Below are positions 8,843-17,911 of a stretch of DNA of 64,000 nucleotides, piece by piece (within the stretch, counting starts at the first letter, position 1; each line of letters opens with the position of its first letter). The notes beneath the pieces were generated by a model, which ran no database searches, was not told where the DNA came from, and saw nothing but the letters and a program-made list of their open reading frames with translations. Origin of the DNA: Streptomyces sp. NBC_01478 (lineage in GTDB: Bacteria > Actinomycetota > Actinomycetes > Streptomycetales > Streptomycetaceae); assembly GCF_036227225.1 (NCBI RefSeq), contig NZ_CP109444.1:4197501-4261500 (forward strand), written 5' to 3'. The position numbers and the translations under genes were made by a program.

Positions 8843-9388
8843 GTGTCCAACCAGGCCCTCCTCGTCATGGACGTCCAGCGCGTGATCGTGGACCGTTACC
8901 CCGACCCGGCCTATCTGCCGCGCCTGCGCGAGGCGATCGACACGGCGCGCGCGAACGGCGTCCACGTGATCTACGTGGCCGTCGGATTCCGCCCCGGCGC
9001 CCCCGAGATCAGCCCCCGCAACAAGCTGTTCGGGAGGCTCGCGGGTGTCACCCTGCCGGCCGCCGCCGCCCAGGCCAACGAGATCCACCCGGACGTGGCC
9101 CCCGCCCCCGGCGACATCCAGGTCACCAAGCGCCGCGTCAGCGCGTTCGCCGGCAGCGACCTCGACATGGTCCTGCGGGCGAACGACATCGACCACCTGG
9201 TCCTGACGGGCATCGCCACCAGCGGAGTCGTCCTGTCCACCCTCCGGCAGGCCGCCGACCTGGACTTCACCCTCACCGTCCTGTCCGACGGCTGCGTCGA
9301 CAACGACCCGGAGGTCCACCGCGTCCTCACCGAGAAGGTGTTCCCGATGCAGGCCGAGGTGACGACGGTCGCGGACTGGACGCCCTGA
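8843..9388 (+). CDS. Isochorismatase-like hydrolase lacking the catalytic cysteine
   Basis: A 181-residue alpha/beta hydrolase of the isochorismatase/nicotinamidase fold. The conserved Asp (D10 in LLVMDVQ) and Lys (K96 in VTKRRVSAF) are present. In the nucleophile loop GIATSGVVLST the position that is Cys in nicotinamidases is Val129. True isochorismatases also lack this Cys, so the enzyme is more likely a non-thiol hydrolase, or it has lost activity. The start is GTG at 8843, with AAGGGA correctly spaced. It is divergent from a TetR gene that probably controls it and convergent with the SDR gene. Confidence 0.88.
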   Translation: MSNQALLVMDVQRVIVDRYPDPAYLPRLREAIDTARANGVHVIYVAVGFRPGAPEISPRNKLFGRLAGVTLPAAAAQANEIHPDVAPAPGDIQVTKRRVSAFAGSDLDMVLRANDIDHLVLTGIATSGVVLSTLRQAADLDFTLTVLSDGCVDNDPEVHRVLTEKVFPMQAEVTTVADWTP

Positions 9389-9397
9389 GCCGGGACT

Positions 9398-10150
9398 TCA
9401 GCCCTGCGCGGTGGGCCTGATGACGATCTCGTTGACGTCGACGTCCGCGGGCTGGTTGACGGCGTAGACGATCGCCTCGCCGATCGCCGTCGCGGGGATC
9501 GCGATGCCCATCATGTCCTCGGCGACCGCGCGCATGCCCAAGTCGCTGATGCCGTCGGTCAGTTCACTACGGGTGAGGCCGGGGCTGACCACGGTGACGC
9601 GCAGGTCTCGGCTCTCCTGCCGCAGTCCTTCGGAGATGGCGCGGACAGCGAACTTGGTGGCGCAGTAGACGGCCGCGGTGGGATCGACGCGGTGCCCGGC
9701 GACGGAGGCGACGTTCACGATGTGGCCCGCGCCCTGCTCGCGCATGACGGGCAGCACCGCGGCGATGCCGTGCAGCACGCCCCGGATGTTCACGTCGATC
9801 ATGCGGTTCCACTCGTCGACCTTCAGCGCCTCCAGCATCGAGAGGGGCATCACGCCCGCGTTGTTGACGAGCACGTCGACCCGTCCGTACGACTCCTGCG
9901 CGGCCCGGACGAAGGCCCGCACGCTCTCCAGGCTGGTCACGTCCAGCTCGCGGTGGCCGGCCGTGCCCCCGGCCGCCTGGATGTCCTTCGCCACGGCGGC
10001 GACGCGGTCGGTGCGCCGGGCGCCGAGAAACACCTGGTGACCCGCCGCGGCGAGCAGCCGGGCGGTGGCCTCGCCGATGCCGCTGCCGGCACCGGTGACC
10101 AGGACGACCTTGGCGGCACGGGAGGTGGAGTGGACGGTGGTGGCGGTCAT
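9398..10150 (-). CDS. Short-chain dehydrogenase/reductase
   Basis: A 250-residue classical SDR with the cofactor loop TGAGSGIG (19-26), the structural motif NNAG (96-99) and a catalytic triad of S149, Y162 and K166 (YCATK). The basic residues GARRTDR after the second strand (about 43-49) suggest NADP(H) preference. The ATG at 10150 is preceded by GAAGGG at proper distance; the longer upstream frame is not conserved. It resembles clavaldehyde-dehydrogenase-like oxidoreductases often paired with MmyB regulators. The divergent neighbour at 10308 is such a regulator, with a 29-bp palindrome between them. The substrate is unknown. Confidence 0.92.
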   Translation of the reverse strand: MTATTVHSTSRAAKVVLVTGAGSGIGEATARLLAAAGHQVFLGARRTDRVAAVAKDIQAAGGTAGHRELDVTSLESVRAFVRAAQESYGRVDVLVNNAGVMPLSMLEALKVDEWNRMIDVNIRGVLHGIAAVLPVMREQGAGHIVNVASVAGHRVDPTAAVYCATKFAVRAISEGLRQESRDLRVTVVSPGLTRSELTDGISDLGMRAVAEDMMGIAIPATAIGEAIVYAVNQPADVDVNEIVIRPTAQG

Positions 10151-10241
10151 GGGGAGCCCTTCGGTGAAACCTGGTCCGCGCGGCGGTGCTCCACCGCGCC
10201 TTCCGAGCATCGGCGGAACCGGCCCGATGAGGCAGGACGAG

Positions 10242-10270
10242 GCTTCCTGGGTGCGCCACACCTAGGAAGC
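10242..10270. promoter_or_regulatory. 29-bp palindrome, likely MmyB-regulator operator
   Basis: GCTTCCTGGGTG and CACCTAGGAAGC match at 11 of 12 paired positions around a 5-base centre. The site is 91 bases upstream of the SDR start and 37 bases upstream of the regulator start, placed to control both divergent genes. Confidence 0.7.
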
Positions 10271-10307
10271 GAGGAGGTGGGCAGCGAGGGCGCCGTAGGC
10301 TTTTGGA

Positions 10308-11156
10308 ATGGACGGCATGCGCGGCACGGACGGCACGAACGGCTACCCGCTCGGCGATTTCCTTCGTGCGCGGCGTTCCCGGCTGACGCCCGCCGAGGTG
10401 GGTTTTCCCCGTTCCGGGGCGCGCCGGGTGACCGGGCTGCGGCGGGAGGAGGTCGCCGTGCTGGCCGGGGTCAGCGCCGACTACTACGCCCGGCTGGAAC
10501 AGGGCCGCGAACGCAGCCCCTCCGGCCAGGTGGTCGACGCCATCGCCCGCGCCCTGCGCCTCGACACGGACGCCCGCTGGCACGCGTACCGGCTGGCCGG
10601 CCTGGTCCCGAGGCCCGTCCCCGCCGAGCCGTCCGACGAAGTCGACCCGGCGCTGCTCCAGTTGATGCACGCGTTCCCGACGGCGGCGGCGTACGTCATC
10701 AACCGGCGCCTGGAGGTCCTGGCGTCGAACGCGCTGGCCGACGCACTCCTCGCTCCCCTCGGCGACCGTAGGCGCATGGTCCGCTCGCTCTTCCTGGACC
10801 CGGCCGCCAAGGACCTCTTCGCCGACTGGCACCACGTCGCCCGCTGCTCGGCCGAGGCATTGCGGCTCGCGACGGGGCACGACCGGGACGACCGCGAGCT
10901 GGGCTCCCTGATCGCCGAACTCCTCGGCGGCAGCGAGGAGTTCGCCACGCTGTGGCAGGACCACAGCGTCAGCCGCCCCGGCCGCCGGTCCAAGACCTTC
11001 AACCACCCGGACGCGGGCCGGATCACGCTCACGTACCAGACCTTCGACGTGCAGAGCGCCCCCGGCCAGCAGCTCCTGGTCGGCACGGCCGAGCCGGACA
11101 CGGAGGACGCGGAGGCCTTGGCACAACTGGGCTCCCTGCACGCGACGAAGCGCTGA
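10308..11156 (+). CDS. Helix-turn-helix regulator, MmyB-like
   Basis: The N-terminal XRE-type helix-turn-helix (about residues 15-80) reads [20 protein letters not shown] followed by YYARLEQGR, the hallmark of the MmyB/pyrroline-type family. The C-terminal part (about 105-270) is the PAS-like MmyB ligand-binding domain, with [18 protein letters not shown] near the end. Members commonly control the SDR gene divergent to them, and they bind small ligands, possibly fatty acids. There is no clear ribosome binding site before the ATG at 10308. The ATG at 10317 is an alternative start. Confidence 0.9.
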   Translation: MDGMRGTDGTNGYPLGDFLRARRSRLTPAEVGFPRSGARRVTGLRREEVAVLAGVSADYYARLEQGRERSPSGQVVDAIARALRLDTDARWHAYRLAGLVPRPVPAEPSDEVDPALLQLMHAFPTAAAYVINRRLEVLASNALADALLAPLGDRRRMVRSLFLDPAAKDLFADWHHVARCSAEALRLATGHDRDDRELGSLIAELLGGSEEFATLWQDHSVSRPGRRSKTFNHPDAGRITLTYQTFDVQSAPGQQLLVGTAEPDTEDAEALAQLGSLHATKR

Positions 11157-11175
11157 ACGGGCGGACCGAGGACGC

Positions 11176-12324
11176 CTACTTCTTCCTCCCCCTGGCCGCC
11201 TTCCCCGCCCGGGAGGCCTTCGGCCTGCGCCCGCCGGACGGTCCGGGGACCGTGGCGAGGTGCGGAGCGCAGAACTCCCGGTTGGCCAGCGTCTGGCGGC
11301 GGACGGAGGCGGGCAGGTCCGGCAGGGCCAGCAACCTGTCGCACGCCTCGACGGAGGCCGCGAGCTCACCCACCCAGTAGGAGGTGATCGAGAACTCGAA
11401 GAGGAGCCCCCATCGGTACACCCAGGGCTGGGTGAAGAGCAGATCGTCCGGTTCCGGCCTTTCGACGACGTCACGGAGCAGGGCGTACGCGGTGCGGTAG
11501 CGGCCCGCGAGCCGCAGCCGGGACGCCAACTCGTAGCAGGCTTCCAGGCGTTGAGGGCGTCCGTCCCAGGCCCGGGAGAACGCGTCCATCGCCCCCGGCC
11601 AGTCGTCGGTCCGCTCCGCCCGCAGGACTCCGGCCTCCAGGAGCGAGCAGTAGACCTCCTCGCCCCAGCCGCCCATCCGGGCGCGACGCTCGTAGAGAGC
11701 GATCGCCTCCTCCGCGTGCCCCAGGTCGCGTTCGGTGTTGGCCAGATAGAAGACGGTGCGCGGATTGTCGGGGTCGCGGTCCAGCTCGCGCCGCAGCAGA
11801 CGCGCGTCCCGCTCGAACTTGTCGCCGCGGCACCCGCCGTCGGCCCGGTCCTCGATGACGAGGGCACCCAGGTTCTCCTGGGCGTCGGGCTCGTCGGTGC
11901 ACGGGTACTCGTGCGTGACACCCTCGTAGCGCCACAGCCAGTCGCCCCGCATCAGGTGCTTGAAGCGGTGCTGGGTGCCGGGGCCGTCGTAGCGCAGCAT
12001 GTACGAGCCCGCTGTCAGCCGCGGCAGCGGGGCGTCCTGCCGCAGGACGTGGTCGGCGTCGAGGGTGAGCAGGTAGTCGGCCCTGCCGCGGGCGAGCCGG
12101 ATGTTCCGGGTGCGGTTGTGCCCGAAGTCGACCCAGGGTTCCTCGTGGAGTTCGCCCGGAACACCGTCCAGCACCTTGCGGATCAGGTCCTGCGTACCGT
12201 CCGTGGAGCCGGTGTCGGAGATCACCCAGTAGTCGATGAGAGGGCGGACGGCCTCCAGACAGCGCTCGATCACGAGCGACTCGTTCTTGACGATCATGCA
12301 CAGGCAGAGGGTCTGCTGCTTCAC
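11176..12324 (-). CDS. Family 2 glycosyltransferase with TPR-like tail
   Basis: The GT2 domain begins right after the chosen GTG (12324) with QTLCLCMIVKNES. It continues through DTGSTDGTQDLI (nucleotide-sugar binding) and LLTLDADH, where DADH replaces the usual DxD. The rest (about 180-360) has helical repeats resembling TPR segments (NTERDLGHAEEAIALYERRA), as in LgtF/SunS-like transferases that act on proteins or small acceptors. The C-terminal RRPKASRAGKAARGRKK tail is strongly basic. The frame stays open to a GTG at 12396, but the extension is not conserved in the GT2 fold. Acceptor and sugar are unknown. Confidence 0.85.
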   Translation of the reverse strand: MKQQTLCLCMIVKNESLVIERCLEAVRPLIDYWVISDTGSTDGTQDLIRKVLDGVPGELHEEPWVDFGHNRTRNIRLARGRADYLLTLDADHVLRQDAPLPRLTAGSYMLRYDGPGTQHRFKHLMRGDWLWRYEGVTHEYPCTDEPDAQENLGALVIEDRADGGCRGDKFERDARLLRRELDRDPDNPRTVFYLANTERDLGHAEEAIALYERRARMGGWGEEVYCSLLEAGVLRAERTDDWPGAMDAFSRAWDGRPQRLEACYELASRLRLAGRYRTAYALLRDVVERPEPDDLLFTQPWVYRWGLLFEFSITSYWVGELAASVEACDRLLALPDLPASVRRQTLANREFCAPHLATVPGPSGGRRPKASRAGKAARGRKK

Positions 12325-12625
12325 GGCCTCACCCGTCCCGGACTGCTGACGTCCCGTCGGAAACACGCGCGCCACAGTGGCACGCGCCCGCTCCACGACC
12401 GTCCATCCACGCGGAGGACCGTGCCCGAGAGCCCCCGAACAGCGGCGGCTGAGCCCGGACGGGTGACCACAGGCAAAAAATGCCCCATCAGAACGCGCGG
12501 ATTGGTCCGATACGATGATAAATGGGCGCGTTCAGGCCGGTTAGGTCTCCCGCCCGAGCCACTCAGGTCAAGCTCGCACTCGGATTCGGGACATCACCCG
12601 AACCGGTCGAGCAAGGAGCATGTGG
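12325..12625. other. Intergenic region upstream of the collagen-like gene
   Basis: This lies between the divergent glycosyltransferase and collagen-like genes. It has a small GGCA-A5-TGCC hairpin near 12473 and a short AT-richer stretch around 12515-12530 that could hold promoter elements. An AAGGAG ribosome binding site lies at 12613-12618. I see no RNA gene or coding region. Confidence 0.5.
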
Positions 12626-13411
12626 ATGAGTCCTGAGTTCCGCACATCACCACTCGGACCGCTGGTCCGGAACAGGTTCAGGAAGGCGGGCATGGTGGCC
12701 TCGCTCGCGCTGGTCCTGGCGGCCGGGGCGACCAGTCCGGCCACCGCGGCGGCGCAGAGCATGACCGGACAGACCAAGGCGACAGCCGGCAACGGTGGCG
12801 GCGGCGACTGCAAGCCGCACCACCACAAGTCCGGGGCGACCGAGGCCGGCGGCAAGGGCCACTGCAAGGGACCGACCGGCCCCACCGGCCCCAAGGGCCC
12901 CGCCGGACCGAAGGGCGACCAAGGCCCCGCCGGACCGGCTGGACCCGCTGGCCCCGCCGGACCGGCTGGACCGGCTGGACCCGCTGGCCCGGCTGGACCG
13001 GCTGGACCCGCCGGGCCGAAGGGTGCCACCGGACCCTGCGCCGACATCGACGGGTTCCAGGACCAGCAGGAGTACGAGGTCCGTGGCGCGGTGAGCGGGA
13101 CCATCACCTACGCGGGCATCCGTGACGTCCGCCCCAACAGGAACCACACCATGAGGTGGACCGACCTCAGCACCCTGACGGGCTATCCGAACGGCGGCAC
13201 CAACGGCTTCGCCTGCGGTGTCTCCGTCAACGAGCACAGCCAGGGCAACCAGGATCTGGCAGGCATCAAGTACGACGTCATCACGACCACCGGTCTGGTC
13301 TTCGAGACGATCTGCACGGAGAGCCACTCCGCGAACACCCTGGCCAGCCTGAGCTGCCCCGGCCCGTGGAACCCGCTGAACTCACCCGAACCGGGAAACA
13401 GCAACAACTGA
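12626..13411 (+). CDS. Secreted collagen-like protein
   Basis: Of the two in-frame ATGs, 12626 is 7 bases from AAGGAG while 12620 is only 1 base away, so 12626 is chosen (261 residues). A signal peptide spans roughly residues 1-45, with an Arg-containing start, a hydrophobic [11 protein letters not shown] core and an AxA-type cleavage site. A Gly- and His-rich linker follows, then 19 uninterrupted Gly-X-Y triplets including ten consecutive Gly-Pro-Ala, flanked by cysteines. The remaining 120 or so residues are a globular domain of unknown type. Bacterial collagen-like proteins trimerise through Gly-X-Y tracts and usually act at the cell surface. Role here unknown; no wall-sorting signal is present. 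Confidence 0.88.
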   Translation: MSPEFRTSPLGPLVRNRFRKAGMVASLALVLAAGATSPATAAAQSMTGQTKATAGNGGGGDCKPHHHKSGATEAGGKGHCKGPTGPTGPKGPAGPKGDQGPAGPAGPAGPAGPAGPAGPAGPAGPAGPAGPKGATGPCADIDGFQDQQEYEVRGAVSGTITYAGIRDVRPNRNHTMRWTDLSTLTGYPNGGTNGFACGVSVNEHSQGNQDLAGIKYDVITTTGLVFETICTESHSANTLASLSCPGPWNPLNSPEPGNSNN

Positions 13412-13428
13412 CCGTTCAGCACGCGCTG

Positions 13429-13460
13429 GGCCCGGCCGCGTCGGAGGACGCGGCCGGGCC
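13429..13460 (+). terminator. Terminator after the collagen-like gene
   Basis: A perfect 14-bp stem (GGCCCGGCCGCGTC / GACGCGGCCGGGCC) with a GGAG loop lies 17 bases after the stop codon. It has no T tract. Confidence 0.8.
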
Positions 13461-13563
13461 AGGCACGTAAACGAACGACTTCAGGGCCGACCGATGAGTT
13501 CCGAAGCCTGGCGAGGTCCACCTCCGGACAAGGGACAGCCACACACGAACTCTGTGAGGGACC

Positions 13564-14256
13564 GTGACCGCCGACGCCCTACCCCCCGTCGTAGACACCG
13601 CCACATGGGAGCACCGGCTCGAAGCCCTTCGCGCCCGCGAGAAAGCCGCGACCCGGGAGCTCGACGCCATCGCCGCCGAGCGTCGTCGCCTGCCGATGGT
13701 CGAGATGCCCGACTACACCCTCGATGGCGAGGAGGGCCCGGTCCGGCTGGCGGACGTCTTCGAAGGCAAGCGGCAACTGATCATCTACAACCACATGTGG
13801 TTCGCGGGCAAGGAATGGCAGTGCCCGGGCTGCACCGGCTTCACCTCGCAGTACACCCGCCTGGAGTTCCTGGACAACTACGACGCCCGGTTCGTCATCG
13901 TCACCCAGGGCCCCATCGCGGAGGCGCTCGCCTACAAGCAGCGGGTCGGCAACCGCATGCCGTGGTACTCGACCGCGAGCAGCTCCTTCGGCGCCGATGT
14001 CGGCGCACCCCCCGACGGAGGATTCGCGGTCAACGTGTTCCTGCGCGACGGCGACACCGTCTACCGCACCTGGCACACCACCGGCCGAGGCACCGAGCAG
14101 CTCAGCCACACCTTCGCCCTGATCGACCTCCTGCCGTACGGCCGCCAGGAGGAATGGCAGGACTCCCCCGAGACCTGGCCCCAATCGCCCACCTACAGCC
14201 GGTGGTCAGGATCCAAGGACATCGCCGCGCTCTACGGCCCGGATTCCATCAGCTGA
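13564..14256 (+). CDS. DUF899 thioredoxin-like protein
   Basis: A 230-residue member of the DUF899 family. It has a short helical N-terminus, the MPDYTLDGEEGPVRLADVF segment, and a thioredoxin-fold core with FAGKEWQCPGCTGF carrying a CxxC pair at C87 and C90. A WYSTASSSFGADVG stretch follows. The family is annotated as thioredoxin-like with no settled substrate; a redox role is inferred from the CPGC motif. The start is GTG at 13564, with GAGGGACC just upstream. It is convergent with the radical SAM gene, 11 bases from its end. Confidence 0.87.
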   Translation: MTADALPPVVDTATWEHRLEALRAREKAATRELDAIAAERRRLPMVEMPDYTLDGEEGPVRLADVFEGKRQLIIYNHMWFAGKEWQCPGCTGFTSQYTRLEFLDNYDARFVIVTQGPIAEALAYKQRVGNRMPWYSTASSSFGADVGAPPDGGFAVNVFLRDGDTVYRTWHTTGRGTEQLSHTFALIDLLPYGRQEEWQDSPETWPQSPTYSRWSGSKDIAALYGPDSIS

Positions 14257-14267
14257 GCAGCACTCCC

Positions 14268-16235
14268 TCAGTGCGCGTGCCCATTCCCCGCAGGCTGCTT
14301 CACCGTCAGCGGCAGCAGTTTCTTCCCAGTCGGGCCGATCTGGATGGACGTGTCCATCTGCGGGCACACCCCGCAGTCGAAGCACGGCGTCCACCGGCAG
14401 TCCTCGACCTCCGTCTCGTCGAGGGCGTCCTGCCAGTCCTCCCAGAGCCAGTCCTTGTCGAGGCCCGAGTCCAGGTGGTCCCAGGGCAGGACCTCCTCGT
14501 ACGTCTTCTCGCGGGTCGTGTACCAGTCGACGTCGACGCCGAACGCGGGCAGCGTCTTCTCCGCGCAGCGCATCCAGCGGTCGTAGGAGAAGTGCTCGCG
14601 CCAGCCGTCGAAGCGGCCGCCGTCCTCGTAGACCGCGCGGATGACCGCGCCGATCCGGCGGTCGCCCCGGGACAGCAGGCCCTCGACGATGCCCGGCTTG
14701 CCGTCGTGGTAGCGGAAGCCGATCGAGCGGCCGTACTTCTTGTCGCCGCGGATCTTGTCGCGGAGTTTGGTGAGGCGGGCGTCCGTCTCCGTCGCCGAGA
14801 GCTGCGGGGCCCACTGGAAGGGGGTGTGGGGCTTGGGGACGAAGCCGCCGATCGAGACCGTGCAGCGGATGTCGTTCTGGCCGGAGACCTTGCGGCCCTC
14901 GGCGATCACCTTCATCGCCATGTCGGCGATCTGGAGGACGTCCTCGTCGGTCTCCGTCGGCAGGCCGCACATGAAGTACAGCTTCACCTGGCGCCAGCCG
15001 TTGCCGTACGCCGTCGAGACCGTCCGGATGAGGTCTTCCTCCGACACCATCTTGTTGATGACCTTGCGCAGGCGCTCCGAGCCGCCCTCCGGCGCGAAGG
15101 TGAGGCCGGAGCGGCGGCCGTTGCGGGTCAGTTCGTTCGCCAGGTCGACGTTGAACGCGTCGACGCGGGTCGACGGGAGGGACAGGCCGACCTTGTCCTC
15201 CGTGTACCGGTCCGCCAGGCCCTTCGCGATCTCGCCGATCTCCGAGTGGTCCGCCGAGGAGAGCGAGAGCAGGCCGACCTCCTCGAAGCCCGTCGCCTTC
15301 AGGCCCTTCTCGACCATCTCGCCGATGCCCGTGATCGACCGCTCCCGCACCGGGCGCGTGATCATGCCCGCCTGGCAGAAACGGCAGCCGCGCGTGCAGC
15401 CGCGGAAGATCTCCACCGACATGCGCTCATGGACCGTCTCGGCGAGCGGGACCAGCGGCTGCTTCGGGTACGGCCACTCGTCGAGGTCCATGACGGTGTG
15501 CTTGCTCACCCGCCACGGGACACCCGACTTGTTGGGGACCACCCGCGCGATCCGGGCGTCCGGCAGGTACTCGACGTCGTAGAAGGCCGGGACGTAGACC
15601 GAACCCGTCTTCGCCAGGCGGAAGAGGACCTCCTCGCGGCCGCCGGGGCGGCCCTCCGCCTTCCAGTTGCGGACGATCTTCGTCATGTCGAGGACGGCCT
15701 GCTCACCGTCGCCGATGATCGCCGCGTCGATGAAGTCGGCGATCGGCTCGGGGTTGAAGGCCGCGTGGCCGCCCGCCAGCACGATCGGGTCGTCGAGCGT
15801 CCGGTCCTTCGACTCCAGCGGGATGCCCGCCAGGTCCAGGGCCGTGAGCATGTTCGTGTAGCCGAGTTCGGTGGAGAAGGACAGGCCGAACACGTCGAAG
15901 GCGCCCACCGGGCGGTGGCTGTCGACCGTGAACTGCGGGACGCGGTGCTCGCGCATCAGCGCCTCAAGGTCCGGCCACACGCTGTACGTGCGCTCGGCGA
16001 GGACGCCCTCCTGCTCGTTCAGCACCTCGTAGAGGATCATGACGCCCTGGTTGGGCAGACCGACCTCGTACGCGTCCGGGTACATCAGCGCCCAGCGGAC
16101 ATCGCAGGACTCCCACGGCTTGACCGTGGAGTTGAGCTCTCCACCGACGTACTGGATCGGCTTCTGCACCTGCGGGAGCAGGGCTTCGAGCTGCGGAAAC
16201 ACGGACTCTGCGGCCGCAGCGACTTCGGCAGGCAT
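14268..16235 (-). CDS. TIGR03960 family B12-binding/radical SAM protein
   Basis: A 655-residue protein with an N-terminal B12-binding-like half (VRWALMYPDAYEVGLPNQG) and a radical SAM core. The 4Fe-4S ligands are C280, C284 and C287 in CTRGCRFCQAG. A Cys-rich C-terminal region (CFDCGVCPQM) follows. The reaction is not established. The partner protein family TIGR03936 is normally adjacent or fused; here it is encoded at 5123-5932, about 8 kb away. The ATG at 16235 has GAAGG upstream. Confidence 0.92.
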   Translation of the reverse strand: MPAEVAAAAESVFPQLEALLPQVQKPIQYVGGELNSTVKPWESCDVRWALMYPDAYEVGLPNQGVMILYEVLNEQEGVLAERTYSVWPDLEALMREHRVPQFTVDSHRPVGAFDVFGLSFSTELGYTNMLTALDLAGIPLESKDRTLDDPIVLAGGHAAFNPEPIADFIDAAIIGDGEQAVLDMTKIVRNWKAEGRPGGREEVLFRLAKTGSVYVPAFYDVEYLPDARIARVVPNKSGVPWRVSKHTVMDLDEWPYPKQPLVPLAETVHERMSVEIFRGCTRGCRFCQAGMITRPVRERSITGIGEMVEKGLKATGFEEVGLLSLSSADHSEIGEIAKGLADRYTEDKVGLSLPSTRVDAFNVDLANELTRNGRRSGLTFAPEGGSERLRKVINKMVSEEDLIRTVSTAYGNGWRQVKLYFMCGLPTETDEDVLQIADMAMKVIAEGRKVSGQNDIRCTVSIGGFVPKPHTPFQWAPQLSATETDARLTKLRDKIRGDKKYGRSIGFRYHDGKPGIVEGLLSRGDRRIGAVIRAVYEDGGRFDGWREHFSYDRWMRCAEKTLPAFGVDVDWYTTREKTYEEVLPWDHLDSGLDKDWLWEDWQDALDETEVEDCRWTPCFDCGVCPQMDTSIQIGPTGKKLLPLTVKQPAGNGHAH

Positions 16236-16314
16236 CTCGCGAACCTTCGTGAGCGGTACTGAACGGACGGGTGACCATCCAGACTAACGCGATCCCGGAC
16301 GTCCCCCGTACGGC

Positions 16315-17823
16315 TCAGACCGGCTCCCCGGACCCGATCTCCTCCCACGCCCCCGGCAACGCCGCCTCCACCCCGGCCGCCCGCTGCTCCTCCCGGCCGT
16401 ACAGCACCCCGTACGTGAACGAGCTCTCCCCCGCCGCGTGCGCCACCGCGGACAGCTCCCGCAGGGTCAGCCGGACCATCACGCTGTCCTGGTGCTCGCC
16501 GAGCAGGCTGGTCAGCGACTTCATGGACTTGGCCAGCGCGCGGGCCGGGGCACCGAGGGACGGAGTCGCCGCCTCCGCCGCGTACCGGGTGCGCTTGGCC
16601 TTCTTGCGGGCCTCGTGCAGCGCGAGATCACGGTCCGCGCCGGGCGGCGCCCCGATCGCCTCCGCCACGAGCGCGGAAACCTTCCCGAAGTCCTTGCGTA
16701 CGGCCTTGGCGATCACCTTCTCCGGTGTGCCGGCCGCGTCCTTCAGGAGAGGCGGCTCGGCGACCAGCGCGTCGAGGGTGTCGAGGAGCGCGAGGTAGCG
16801 CTTGGAGTCCAGGACGCCGATCAGCCGACGGCGCGAGCCGCCCCGGCGGGCGTTGGCCCAGGTGCGCATACGCGTGCGGATCGGGCCGGAGACGAGCGTG
16901 CGGGGCAGTTCGGCGAGGACCGTCGTCAGGCGTTCGGTCAGCACCTCGCGGTCGCGGTCCACGCCCAACTCGCCTGCCAGCCACTTCAGTTCCTCGCCGA
17001 TCGGGTCGGTGACCGTACGGTCGAGCACCTTGCCGTACGAGCGGAACGTGCCGCGCAGCCGGCGGGTGGCGACCCGCATGCGGTGCACGGAGTCGTACGC
17101 GTCCTGCCGTACGGCCGGGTCGAGTTCGAGGATCGCGTCGCGCTGGGCGCGGGCGTAGGCGAGGACGTGGTCGCCGGCGGTCCGGGGTTCCTCGGGGGCC
17201 GGGGTCGCCTTGCGCTTCTGCTTTTTCGGAGCGGTCTCCGAGAGGGCTCTGGCCAGCTTCGACGTGGACGACGACGGCCGTACGCCCGCCTTGCGCAACC
17301 GTTTCTCCACCTTGTCGAGGAAGACCGGGTCGCCGCCGTCGGCGAGCTCGACCTCGATCTCGGTCCACTGGGCGGTGCCGCCGCCGTCGGTGAGGCGCTC
17401 CGCGCGCACGGCGTCCACGCTGACCTCGGCGAGCAGCGCACCGTCCGCGCCCACGAGGTGCCGTATGTCACGGTCGGAGCGCAGCCGGACGACGGGCAGC
17501 AACTCGGCCTCGCGCACCCGGGCGCGGACCAGGCCTGCCAGGGTGCGCGGCACGGTGTCGGAGAGCGGTTCCCGGATCTCGTCGCGGACCCCGGGCGCGA
17601 CCGGCACCTTCAGGTGCCAACCCGCGTCGGAACCGCCGGTGCGGCGGCGCAGGGTCAGTGAGGCGGCGGCCAGGCGCTCGTCGGCCGTGTCGTAGTACAC
17701 GGCGTCCAGGTGCGCGACGCCCTTGTCGATGACGGCCTCGACGCCGGCGACGCCGGTCAGGTCGGGAAGGCCGCTCTCGTCGGACTCGTACTTACGCTCG
17801 ATCTCGCGCTGTGTGTCCGCCAT
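16315..17823 (-). CDS. CYTH and CHAD domain protein
   Basis: A 502-residue protein with an N-terminal CYTH domain (about 1-200) that begins with the ExExK signature REIERKY (E7, E9, K11). The CHAD domain (about 220-490) is an alpha-helical module rich in conserved His and Arg (VHRMRVATRRLRGTF). CYTH domains bind triphosphate groups with divalent metal. CHAD domains bind inorganic polyphosphate and often sit with CYTH proteins. A role in polyphosphate or triphosphate metabolism is inferred. It lies between the radical SAM gene and rodA, on the same strand, in the conserved Streptomyces order. Confidence 0.93.
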   Translation of the reverse strand: MADTQREIERKYESDESGLPDLTGVAGVEAVIDKGVAHLDAVYYDTADERLAAASLTLRRRTGGSDAGWHLKVPVAPGVRDEIREPLSDTVPRTLAGLVRARVREAELLPVVRLRSDRDIRHLVGADGALLAEVSVDAVRAERLTDGGGTAQWTEIEVELADGGDPVFLDKVEKRLRKAGVRPSSSTSKLARALSETAPKKQKRKATPAPEEPRTAGDHVLAYARAQRDAILELDPAVRQDAYDSVHRMRVATRRLRGTFRSYGKVLDRTVTDPIGEELKWLAGELGVDRDREVLTERLTTVLAELPRTLVSGPIRTRMRTWANARRGGSRRRLIGVLDSKRYLALLDTLDALVAEPPLLKDAAGTPEKVIAKAVRKDFGKVSALVAEAIGAPPGADRDLALHEARKKAKRTRYAAEAATPSLGAPARALAKSMKSLTSLLGEHQDSVMVRLTLRELSAVAHAAGESSFTYGVLYGREEQRAAGVEAALPGAWEEIGSGEPV

Positions 17824-17911
17824 GAACCGAATCTAGTTCCTGACGAGCCGGGACGGCAGGGGGAGTCCCGGATGAACCGCCGGGAAACCCGAGCGGATCC
17901 GCGGGTGACCA

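Noticed and set aside
9567..11921. A 784-codon minus-strand frame across the SDR, MmyB and glycosyltransferase genes
   Set aside because: It runs through three real genes in the wrong frame and shows only Arg/Pro-rich noise.
13494..16262. A 922-codon frame opposite the radical SAM gene
   Set aside because: Shadow of the opposite strand; no recognisable protein and no ribosome binding site.
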